This document shows positions 27,566 through 37,794 of a DNA stretch of 64,000 nucleotides, one piece after another. The notes below the pieces were generated by a model. That model was not told where the DNA came from and did not search any database. It saw only the letters and a program-made list of their open reading frames with translations. This DNA is from Cadophora sp. MPI-SDFR-AT-0126. Its lineage: Eukaryota; Ascomycota; Leotiomycetes; Helotiales; Ploettnerulaceae. Both the position numbers and the translations under genes were made by a program. How positions within the stretch are numbered: the first letter of the stretch is position 1; each line of letters opens with the position of its first letter. Location: the NCBI GenBank assembly GCA_020747065.1, contig JAGMVK010000020.1, forward strand, positions 1-64,000, written 5' to 3'.

Positions 27566-29522
27566 ATGCAGCAATCCAACCAGAGAAGGTCTAGGTCAGT
27601 AGATATGTTTAGACTTTCGTTGACAATATTGGAGCCAATCCTTGCGGTCAGATCTTATTATTAACCTAGCTTCCCATGTCATAACTTCGAGAAAATGTAC
27701 TGCTAACACATCAGTAGCTTAGAAGCAAAAATCACCTCATCACGGCTTTCTCGATGTCGTTTCAATATTGTTCTACTGGCCAGTACTATGGTTCTTGTAT
27801 GGGGATTCTTTTTCTGGGAAGTGTATGTCTTCAGCAACCCAGACCCCTCGCATATTAATGGGCAGCTGCATGTACTACCGTCTCATGCGTTGGACCATGC
27901 AGAGAGGCTGCAACAATCACAAGAGCTGGATCTGGGGCACCTTGAGATATTGACACATACACCCCCTATTGACTACGCACGTCGAGTAATCAGGACAGTC
28001 CATTTCCAAGGCGAAAGGCCTGAGCTGACGCGCATCAACCAACACCTCCTAGGACCCTGGATACGAGTCCAACGGGCAAATATTTCCACCGCCACAATTC
28101 CGCGGATGGCCCCTCTTCTACTAGAAGTCCCGACTCCCCCCCAAGCAGATACAAGTATATTCTCCTTTGGTATGGCAACGACAGTATCAAGAATGCAAAA
28201 CTCGATCTCCGGTATCTCGCACTGGCTGTCACACTCGAAAGCGCAGTTGCATATTCTTGCACCCGCAGATGATAATGCCCTGACTGTAGAGATGCAAATG
28301 CGCAAAGCATCTATGAATGTCACAATTCATGCCGACGAAGGTCCTTTTGCGCGGAGATATGTTTCTATAATTGAGAAACTCTACAAAGAGCGAAGTGCAA
28401 ACACTCGCTGGCTAGTCTTAGTAGACGACGACACATTCTTCCCCTCTCTCGCCTCACTTGCATACCACTTCACCCGAAACCACGACTCGAGTATACCGCT
28501 CTTGGTTGGGGCCATGTCGGACGATCTACGTGTCATCGAGATGTACGGAATGTCTGCTTCAGGAGGCGGAGGGATTTTCAGTATGTACCTTTTCTCCTGT
28601 ATTCGATTAAGTCTCGTGATGAATACATTTACTACCCTAGCTCAGATGATTCTGAGCTGAGCTATAGCTATTTTCAGAGGGCTAATGTGATGAAGTTTCT
28701 ATTCCTTTGGCTGAACAATTACTGCAGCAACCAGTATGGAGCAAATGCCTGGCACTACCAAACAATGAGGGAGACGAGGTAAGCCCTCTGTGACGATTAC
28801 TTGTTTGCATGCTGACCAGCTGGAATGAGCTCCTCGACGATTGCTTGAATATGTTTACCCAAACTCGACCCACCTTTGATTCCCTGCTGCATCAAATGGA
28901 TATTTATAACGGAGAAGGCTCTTCGCCCGAAGCTGGTTATCTTGAAAGTGTAAGGTGTTCGAGAGTTCGCCAAGTCCCCTCACTCACCCATTGCATGTTT
29001 CAATTGTTGTGATACTCCCAGAGGGGTTCGGAGATCAACGTTATTGAGTATTTACTGACCCCATGACTCGCGCAGGGCAGGAAGCTACTGAGCATCCACC
29101 ACTGGAAAACGTGGTACGATTTCAATGTATCCCGAGGCGCTGCTGTGGCGGTCGCTACCGGTGACGAAGGGATATTCCAACGATGGCTCTTCGAAGGAGA
29201 CACTGTCCTTTCCAATGGCTACTCTGTGGTTGAATATCCACGTACTGGTACTTATGGGGGTATAACCGAGAAAGAGCTTGGTGAGATAGAGTATACTTGG
29301 AATGAAGGTGATCCGGAGGAATTGTGGCGCTATGTGCATATGATGGGGCCGTTGAGGCCTCGAAAAACATCGGAGAAGAAGAGAAGTGCTAGACTAGTCG
29401 ACGCTGTGGAGGTCGTCGCACCTGAAGGTCGGGCGATACGGCAAACGTATGTTGAGAAATCACAGATCAATACTGCATTTCGGCCAAGGGAGAGGGTAGT
29501 GGAACTTGTTTGGCTGTTTTGA
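27566..29522 (+). CDS. GT31 (Fringe-like, DUF604-type) glycosyltransferase
   Basis: A Golgi-type II membrane glycosyltransferase of the fungal Fringe-like GT31/DUF604 group; such enzymes transfer sugars from nucleotide donors to glycoproteins or glycolipids. My model has exons 27,566-27,594, 27,715-28,580, 28,696-28,778, 28,830-28,949 and 29,076-29,522 (514 aa). A short basic N-terminus precedes one membrane anchor (about residues 25-47, FNIVLLASTMVLVWGFFFW). The metal-binding DxD motif is VDDDTFF (about 247-249), followed by GGGGIF-ISIPLAEQLL, LLDDCL, SIHHWKTWY and GDEGIFQRWLF, all family hallmarks. The first exon is inferred: intron 1 has donor GTCAGT and branch site GCTAACA four bases before its CAG acceptor, and it supplies the only ATG that keeps the anchor in frame. 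The acceptor of intron 3 (AATGAG) is unusual. The gene begins less than 500 bp from the RIP block but shows no RIP-like damage. Confidence 0.85.
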
Positions 29523-31076
29523 GATCACAAGTAAGCTCTATCTTCTTGAGTATCTCGTAGGTAGATCAAATGCTCAAATCATTACTTTTGCTTTCCCTTT
29601 TGAACTAAACTGCAAGGCGAAAATGACTTCAGCCCAACAACCAAGCGGTCATCACCATTCTGTTTCATTTTTCTCACGAACACGGCAAGCGACTTCACGA
29701 ACGCAGATCCTTTAGCGTAGCGGAGCATAGTGGCAGGTGAGGGTACGTTAGTTATCGGGTGCAGGTCCTATTCACTGTGATTTCCGCTTTTATAGTAACA
29801 TTCAAAATAGGAGGAAAATTGAGTCTTCTGAATTGGTTTCAGGGCCTTGAATATGATTCGGCCCACGGGATTTCCGTGGTTGCCTTCACTGGCCAGTGAA
29901 CATTACCAAAAGTCCGCGATGATTGTATATCAGGGCTAGTTGGTTGATATCATCGAAGACCGCATAGCGGACCAGATCGGACACTTATTGTGGTCGAGAA
30001 ACAGATGCATGATAAGCTTGCAAACAAGCCTAGAGCTGATGAAGGTGTCAAGTGTCATGTTGGCTACTACGATAAGCATGGATTCCATCACTTGGTACAA
30101 GTACACGGGACAACAGGAAAAGGAACCAGCCTCCGTGTTGAACGGGTAATAGGAGGTTCTCAGCTCCACTTAGGCAAACGGAGTAGCCTGAATAGTACAA
30201 TTGGGTTTTTTGTGTGTTCCGGAAACAGAACGACTAAGACAGATTTTTGCTACGTAACCAAGATCTGCCGTCATCTTTCAGCAGATTCGTGATCAGGGCG
30301 ATGAAGTGATAATCTCCTTGGAACGAACAAGACGTGCATACTCCCAACAGCACTTGCTATCTAATGTGCATCTCGTTTTCTCACCAACAAGTCCCCCACC
30401 CCCACTATCGGGCTTCCACGGCTACTCCCAAGACTTGCCAATACTCAAAATCCAGTTCTTTTGCGGCCTCCCTCCGCCCATGCTTAAGCGAGAACGCCTT
30501 TTCTGGCGAGCGACTGGCTGAGGAGAAAACCCATATTTTTAAGCACATCAAGTCAGTTCGCCAAGATCAGTTGCAGACGGAGAGCTCCCTAGCCTCTGTT
30601 GTAGCATTAGTCGCTCACCGACCCTTGCTTGCTTGGACAGACAACAACTAGGTGTGGATGTGGGAGCAAGAAACAAAACTTGCCAGCTTTGCCGGCTGCA
30701 AGGTAAAACACTACTCCAGTCAACGAATAGTAGAAGTAGTAGCCGTATCATATGGCTTCTGCAATGAAGGAGAACCCCCGTTGGTGCTGCCGATGCCCGA
30801 TTTCCAATGTTTCATGACACCTACCCAGACCTAGAGGGTGAGGGAGCAGCAGCATGACAGCTGCCACACTACGTTCCTGGTGGTGTGGGGTGCGGGGTAC
30901 TCCAGACCCGCATCAGGTCTGTCCTGTCCCGATTCAACGGACTTGGTATGCATTATAAGAATCCGGTCTCTCCCCTCCCCACCTATGACATATTCTCATC
31001 ATCACAAGGCAGACTGTGCATTCGAGAAAGCCTGCGATTGAGACTATACAGATTTGATCCAAAAGATATTTTCATC
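29523..31076. other. Intergenic: 3' UTR, gene fragment, porter promoter
   Basis: About 1.55 kb between the GT31 gene and the sugar porter. It contains the possible frameshifted fragment at 29,940-30,170 described separately. The remainder (30,300-31,076) is C/T-rich in places and presumably holds the porter promoter. I see no other coding signal. Confidence 0.5.
29940..30170 (+). pseudogene. Possible frameshifted small-protein fragment
   Basis: Two plus frames seem to join near 29,980. The first reads VDIIEDRIADQI. The second, shifted by one or two bases, reads TLIVVEKQMHDKLANKPRAD and continues through KCHVGYYDKHGFHHLVQVHG. The second part has protein-like composition (Lys, Asp, Gly, aromatic residues) and no stops until 30,292. 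No ATG precedes the first part, and I see no intron that would join the two frames. It may be a decayed small gene or a chance frame. I do not recognise the family. Confidence 0.3.
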
Positions 31077-33305
31077 ATGGGCTGCTTTAATCTCCATGCC
31101 TCGAATACGGACGATCCGCCCGAGGTCCGCAATTGGCGCATTCACATCATAGCACTTATCGCCTCAATGGGATCTGTTGCCATGGGCTACGATACTAGCG
31201 TTATTGGAGGAACAAGTAAAAAGACCCTACTGTCCAATAATGCAGCACTCTGACACAGATTAGTGGCTCTTGATTCGTTCAGAAGAGATTTTGGACTTGC
31301 CAATGTCTCGCCTCACACTCGAGATACTCTTCAGGGTAACATTGTTTCAACATTTCAAGCGGGGTGCTTCTTCGGATCTCTCCTCACTTTCCCGTTGGGG
31401 GAGAAGTTTGGACGAAAGAAGGCAATCATGTTCGCAAGCTTGGTGTTCTGTATTGGCGGTGCAATGATGGTTAGTGGTCTCTTGGTTATCTTCGTGTTGT
31501 TACCGACTAATGGATCTTCCAGACGGCTGCCAACGGCATCATTGCTCTTATTATCGCTGGGAGGGCAATCGCTGGCCTTGGTATTGGCGCAGTATCTCTC
31601 CTAGTCCCAGTATACATTGCCGAAACATCGCCTCCTTCAATCCGTGGCCGCCTTGTCGGAATTTTCGAGGTTCTCTCGCAGTATGTCTTTATGATCCTCA
31701 CCTACGTAGCCCAACTAATCTATTAGGGGTGGTGGAATGTTAGGTTTCTGGATCAACTATGCCGTCAATCGGACTATCCCGGTCGCTGGAACCACGCAAT
31801 GGAGAGTTCCACTTGCTTTACAACTAATCCCCGGCGCGCTTCTGTTCTTTGGAATTATGTTCTGCCCAGAGTCTCCACGGTATGTATCGCATGTTCAATG
31901 ATCAAATTCGGACATACACCACTAACTTGTACAAGGTGGTATGCAAAGAAGGACAGATGGGAGGAAGCAGGCAAGACTTTGTCTAAGATCCGCCACCTCG
32001 ACGAAAGCCATCCTTATATCCAAAGAGAGCTGTCTGATATTCGAGAACAAATCATTATGTCCACGCCAGCCAATGGGCAACCTATGAAGAAAATTGATAT
32101 GTTCAAGAGGCTCTGGCAGAAAGGCACTAGGAACAGGATCGCCATTGGCTTGTTTTTGATGGCCTGCCAAAATCTCACTGGCGTCAACGTTAGTAGATGG
32201 GACACACGAGTATCGAACATTGTCTAATTCTGACAGATCATCACCTACTACTCTCCTCGAATTTTCGAGACCCTCGGCATTACTGGGACAGATACAAAGC
32301 TATTTGCCACTGGATTTTACGGAATCGCCAAGACGCTGGGGATGATTGTCTTCGTATGTGCCGCGCATATTCTGATCCTTTGGCGCTTAGCTGACTGAAA
32401 CTACTAGTCTGTGTACCTTGTCGAGAAGGTAGGACGTAGAAAGGGGCTGAGTACGTACCATACCTTCTTTGGGCCACATACGAGATACTAATAACATTGC
32501 AGTCTGGGGTGCTTTCATCGGTTCGCTCCCCATGTGGTATATCGGGGCATATGGTAGATCATTCTCCTCAGATACTCGACTGGTCTTGGCTAATTGAAAA
32601 TCTGCAGTGATGAGAGCGGACCCTGCAGGTGCAGCAGCGAAGGGTGTCGTCTCACAAAGTGGAGCTGGGTATCTTGCAATGGTTTGCGTTTACCTCGTGA
32701 GTACCAACATGCTGCAAGTGTGCGATCAGACCTTGCACTGACGCTAGGCCAGTATGGATTCATCTATTGCATGACGTGGCAGGGGATTACATGGGTTTAT
32801 TGCTCTGAAATATTCCCCTTTGATATTCGCCTATTGTGTGTTGCTATCACTGTAAGTCTTTCCCCCGCCCCCAAAAACCACCGAGCAGCCTAAATCTGAC
32901 TGTTCACGATAGACTGCAGACCAGTATGTGCTGGAGAAGCCCGTTCCTTTATCATGTTCATTCTCACAGGAGTCGAAATTCCCCCGCGACATACCTTACC
33001 CTTTTCATAAAACATTCCTAACAGGCTGTTACTGATTCCCTATTGTGTACAGATGGTTATGGAGCTTCGTGATCTCACGCACTACTCCCTACATGATCAC
33101 TTCTCTGGGATACGGAACCTACATGTTCTTCGGTTCTCTGATGGTTCTCATGGGACTCTGGGCTTGGTGGGCTGTTCCTGAGACCAAGGGCAAAACTCTG
33201 GAAGAAATGGAGGCATTGTTTGGTGTTCCTGCGGCCGTTGAAGCTGCTGGATACCAAAAGGAAAAGATTGAATGCATCGAGGACATTCATCAGGCAAAAG
33301 TTTAA
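31077..33305 (+). CDS. MFS sugar porter, quinate-permease type
   Basis: A twelve-helix plasma-membrane transporter of the sugar porter family (TC 2.A.1.1), closest in flavour to fungal quinate permeases (QutD/Qa-y): it starts MGCFNL and runs into [20 protein letters not shown]. Twelve exons are inferred: 31,077-31,215; 31,264-31,469; 31,523-31,680; 31,727-31,879; 31,936-32,188; 32,237-32,353; 32,408-32,450; 32,503-32,553; 32,608-32,696; 32,753-32,851; 32,913-32,923; 33,053-33,305 (523 aa, a normal length). Signatures are GEKFGRKKA after helix 2, [19 protein letters not shown] (about 215-220), EKVGRRKG and [16 protein letters not shown] (about 482-497). All junctions keep phase and have GT..AG ends. 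Exon 11 is only 11 nt. Substrate is inferred from similarity; other polyols or sugars are possible. The frame continues past the TAA (see findings). Confidence 0.9.
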
Positions 33306-34920
33306 TCTCGAACTCCTGTGGAGCGTTACATTATCATATCTGGCGGGCGGCGAGGGAGAAGAGGAAGAGGGGGAGAGATCGAGGTCAAGACTTCTGTAGG
33401 CGAAGAACACGTATTCAAGGAGGCTGCAGAGGAGGCGGATGAGGAGAAAGCTGGTGCGGCGCCTGTGCAAGATGGGTTGATCGCGATGCGAAACTATTGT
33501 TGATTTGTACTTTATCTCAGTGATTGGCGAATAGATCTTGGTTGGCTGAATCTGATTTGACCTTTTGTCTCCCTCGGTCCTCCGGTGTTGTACTATTAGT
33601 TGGCGAATGGAGGAGGCTCCGAACTCAGATCGCTGCTCTCTACGAAATATATACCTTTACCTGGCCTGCAGACCCTATGAAGAATTGGTGGTAGATTTCC
33701 CATCGCTTCTAATTTTATATCGATGATCTATGGGAAGAAACTCGTAAATGAAGAGAATTGGTAGACTCGGTAATAAGCTGATATACATAGTCACGCATCA
33801 GAAGGAGAGCAGTACTATCGCTAAACATGTTTCATGTAAACAAGCGACCAACTACCAACAAAATTCCGCACTCAAAGAAAACTCAAGTCAAACTACATTA
33901 TTGTCGTAACTGTTACAGATTATAAAAATCACCACAAAGCTACAGAGAGCATTCTATCATCACGGCTTCTGTTTATCGCGGCATCGCCTGATACTTGGGG
34001 CACCCATGGCCAACTTTCGGGTCAGAGTGAACAATCCGAGGACCAGACCAGACCAGACCAGAGCTTTCCTTCGTCAATCCGAAGGGGCTGTGCTCTTGGC
34101 AGTCCCGCCCATCGTTCACGCCTGTAATTCATCCAGGCTGACTTCCTCCCGACAGAGCGGCTATCTCGCCGTCTCCAGATTTCATGATCAAATTGCATGA
34201 ATTCCCAACCAATAAGAGTTGAGCCATTGCTGTGCCTGACCTGGCTTGGCTTGGCTTGAGTTGAACTCCTCTCCAGACTTCGAGCTCCATCTTCATCAAG
34301 ATCGAAATGGCCCCAGGCCAAGGAATATTCAAGACTCATGTAGTTAGACAGATAGGCTGCGTGCCCAATTGCCTGCCCGCCCGCATTTACGATCCGTTAG
34401 ACGACGGATTTGCTCCGAGGCTTGACTGACACTGACCCTCTTGCATGGCCCACAGACACTTTGTCCGGAAAAGTTGAAGCAGGTATTATCTCGCCACAGT
34501 AAGTAGGAATTCAAGTTGCCCTCCCGCTCCACATAGGTCTGTAGCCCGTGTTGAATGAGAAGCAGATCGAAGCAAAAAGCTACATAGCCTACTTGCCTAC
34601 CTGCCTGCCTCTGGGACCATCTTGGATCTTCTCCGTCCGTCCCCAACCTGCCAAGCCAAGCCAACATATGGTATTTGGTCTAATAAAGTAATAGTAAATA
34701 CCAAACAGCAGCAGCAGCAGAAGCAGCAGCAGCAACAACGAAGTAACCATCCCATCCCATCCCATCCCATCCCATACCATTAATACCGTGGCTGCGTGCG
34801 TACCATAACCCCGCCAAAGCCCGAAGCGAGGCTAACTCAAAACCCAAGAATTTGGGCGCTCTGGGCATCGCCAGTGTCGCCTTGGCCTGCCTGCCTGCAC
34901 AGGATTGCACTGGTTATTAT

Positions 34921-35016
34921 GCACCACTGCACCACTGCACCACTGCACCACTGCACCACTGCACCACTGCACCACTGCACCACTGCACCACTGCACCACT
35001 GCACCACTGCACCACT
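34921..35016. repeat. Perfect 8-bp tandem repeat, 12 copies
   Basis: GCACCACT is repeated twelve times without a mismatch over 96 bp, followed by a degenerate thirteenth unit (ACACCAG). The 8-bp period gives an eight-residue protein periodicity in all three frames, so the open frames here are artefacts of the repeat. Confidence 0.95.
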
Positions 35017-35073
35017 ACACCAGACAGAGGGTAGATTTGTCTTGTTTGCCTAGCCCCTTCCCGATTTTCCCCG

Positions 35074-35101
35074 AGGGAGGGGAGGGGAGGGGAGGGGAGG
35101 T
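35074..35101 (+). repeat. G-run array, potential G-quadruplex
   Basis: Five or more runs of three or four G separated by single A residues (GAGGGAGGGGAGGGGAGGGG). This is the classic pattern for a stable intramolecular G-quadruplex on the plus strand, about 0.8 kb upstream of the Zn2Cys6 regulator. Confidence 0.75.
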
Positions 35102-35917
35102 GGCAGGGCCTTGCCGTGGCTTAGCGTAGCGTGGCGTGGGCGGACGGGTACGGTATTCTAGAACCCCAGCTAGAAGCATTCAAGAAAACATTTCGAACGC
35201 GTGAAAGAAAGAAAGTTTGAAGATCAGAACAAAACCTCCGTAATAATGTTCTGACTGACTGCAAGTACTGTAAGTACTGTAAGTACTGTATGTACCCCGC
35301 CTCCACCATTTGACTGCCGACTATGTCAGTCAGCTCCGGACTGGCCTTGGCGTTGGTAGCTAGACAGGTAGCTCATCCTTCCTATTGTTCTGAAGTTAAC
35401 AAAGGTTAGAGCGAGATCAAGTCCAGGCTGTGATGCGTGAGTGAATGAGTGATATGAGTTACCTTACTGTATCATGCATGCATGCATCCATGATTAACTT
35501 CGTAATGTGATGTGATGCGGGGGAGGGGCAATCCCGAACGGCGGCTTGCTTGGTCCTCTACTTTGCTGTGCTGCGCTGTGCTGCACTGCACTATGCTGCA
35601 CTATACATACCAAGCCGTGTCGAGTTTGTGCCATGCTCTGACTTGTGGTTTCATGGTCCTAAGACGACGACACAACATAAGAAGGACAAGACTCGCATCT
35701 TTTCTTGTTCATGCATGTCAGACACAGACAGCTAGATCTTGAGTGTATTGAGAGAGACACGCAGGGAGGCGCTCCCTAACCCAACCCCTACAGCATTACG
35801 GGAGAGCTAGGCCCACAAACCTGAGAATACCTCCCCACTTACGAATTACTGTATCAACCTGTCTTCCTCCATACATACATACGGTGCTCCTCCAGGTGTC
35901 CTGATCCGTGCAAGAAA

Positions 35918-37794
35918 ATGGCATCGCCAATACAAGGAACCGCAGCGGCCCCCATCAAGAAAGCACCCAGGTCGTCACTGTTGAGGTCTTGCGAGAGATG
36001 CCGAAGAAGGAAGATCCGATGCGATGATTATTACCCATGCGCTGCGTGCACGCGACTTGGACTTCAGTGTAAATTGAGCGATGATCGAAAATCCGAGAGA
36101 TCACAGAGGTGAGTCCAACACAGATACAGCGACACGAGGTGAAAACCATGACACGATGATGACCAGAAGCTGACAAGCGAGAATACAGTTTTCTCGAGGA
36201 GCGTGTCAAGAGGTTGGAAAGTCTTCTGGCACAGCACGAGAACTGCGAACGTGGTGCTTCACCCGCTTTCAGCCCAGCAACTCCGTCTGACTCGATGAAT
36301 ATGTCAGGACCGTCGCAGCACCACCTCCGGCTGCAAATCCCGGCATCCCCATCTCCAATGTCGCCTGCTCCCGAAGATTCTGTGACGAGTCCCGGGCAAG
36401 ATGTCCAAGATTACCAGATGGGCTATGTTTCGTCGTACTGCTCATCGCCAGTAGACTTCGCCACAAGTCCCTTAGGAGATCTCCCTCCGTGGTCATCGTC
36501 CGATGCTTTCAACCTTTCCAACTCAACCTCATTCTTTGACTACCCTAGAAGGGCGAACTCGTTCCCAGCCGCTCCTGGCAGCAACTATGCAGATGCCAGC
36601 ACCGATTTCTCAAGCATCAATTCACCCAACATGGAACAAGGCCAGCACGTCAATCTTATCGTACCAGAGATTCCCACCATCGAAGTCACTTCGTGGGAGA
36701 CGCAGTCCAATCTATCTAACGATGGCGGTATGAACGAGATGGCCTTCAATCTACCCGATCTCAGCGTTGGCTCATGGAGTGGTCCGCCATCACCCTCGTT
36801 AACCGCTGTAAGTCACGGCTTTGCCAATGATGAGTACCTTACGGAAGTCGATCTCGATTGGCATTCTCGAAGGTCCTCCGTTGCCTTCTCGGAGCGCTCC
36901 TTCAGCGGATTTGATTCTCTCAAGCCCGATGTGCCTCTGGCGCCTGCTTTCTCTCATTCCCGTCCGAGGTCAAGGTCCGATGTCCTGCCCCAATCATCGC
37001 GGCACCATGCGACACCTACTTCTTTCTACCCGGAATCTGGCCACCGTCAACTTTTGCATCGGTCTAGTTCCAGTGAATTTGTCCCTAGCTCCGAAGAAGC
37101 CTCCTATTCGCGCACCTTCTTCGAACGTATTCACCCATACTTCCCCATTCTCTCTCCACAGACATTCCAGTCGTATGCGAACACCAGCACCGAACCCACC
37201 GATGCTGACCAGGATACAGTTATACAGAGATTCGGAAGTCTACTTGTACTTGCCATAGGATCTCAGTTTCAAAGTAATGTTGGACGATGCCATGCGTCGA
37301 TTCCTGGTCTATATTTTCAGAAGGCTCAACAGCTGTACCCAAGGAATATATGGCAGCAAAATCCTTCACTGAAGATATTACAACAACACCTATTATTGGC
37401 TATTTATGCACTCCTTTCTTCGCACCGCCCGTATTTTCCAGCAGAGGGTAGCCAAGAAGCTCAGGTATCAGCGAAACCCAGTATCTGGATGCTAAATGCA
37501 TTTACCACGGCGTCAGCTATTGATCTCAATCTCCATGTTCGGACAGATCTTGATGAATTCGAGCAAAATACCTTCATCTCGGTGTATGTATTAGACCAGG
37601 TGGTCGGCATGTTAATGGGGAAGCCGAATCTGCTTAGGGGTCTGAATATAGATATTGGCGGCATGCGACGGGTGCAAGGTACTAGGGAGGTAAATAGGAT
37701 GAAGATGGATGCACTAGCAGACGAAGATGTTGGAAATGGTTGGAGATGTGTTTTGGAGTGGTATGGAACTGATGGCCGCGACTTTGTGTTATGA
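35918..37794 (+). CDS. Zn2Cys6 fungal-specific transcription factor
   Basis: A nuclear DNA-binding regulator. Exons are 35,918-36,108 and 36,189-37,794 (598 aa). The binuclear zinc cluster is CERCRRRKIRCDDYYPCAAC with the sixth Cys at residue 51: Cys 25, 28, 35, 41, 44 and 51 with spacing 2-6-5-2-6. A short linker and FLEERVKRLESLL (about 65-77) form the usual dimerisation coiled coil. A long Ser/Pro-rich region follows, then the fungal middle-homology domain (from FFERIHPYFPILSPQTF at about 374 through LNLHVRTDLDEFEQN). The protein ends only about 70 residues later, which is short for this domain. The intron (GTGAGT, branch GCTGAC, acceptor TACAG) joins the cluster to the coiled coil in frame. 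It lies downstream of the sugar porter on the same strand; a regulatory link is possible but not shown. Confidence 0.88.

Larger units (their letters stand above)
33306..35917. other. Repeat-rich intergenic region upstream of regulator
   Basis: About 2.6 kb without a supported gene. After the porter stop the same frame stays open for a further 66 codons. From 34.0 kb there are many short tandem arrays: ACCAG units (34,041-34,062), TGGCT units (34,236-34,258), CAG/CAA (34,706-34,738), CCCAT (34,748-34,775), GCACCACT (34,921-35,016), G-rich GGGGA (35,074-35,101), GTAAGTACT (35,262-35,291) and CATG (about 35,475-35,487). CT/AC-rich sequence before 35,917 is probably the promoter and 5' UTR of the Zn2Cys6 gene. 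Confidence 0.7.

Noticed and set aside
34796..35129. Three overlapping plus frames full of LHHCTTAP repeats
   Set aside because: They are produced by the 8-bp GCACCACT array read in three frames; no coding signal outside the array.
31077..37794. Quinate/sugar catabolic cluster (porter plus Zn2Cys6 regulator)
   Set aside because: The two genes are 2.6 kb apart with no catabolic enzyme nearby, so a cluster is not supported.
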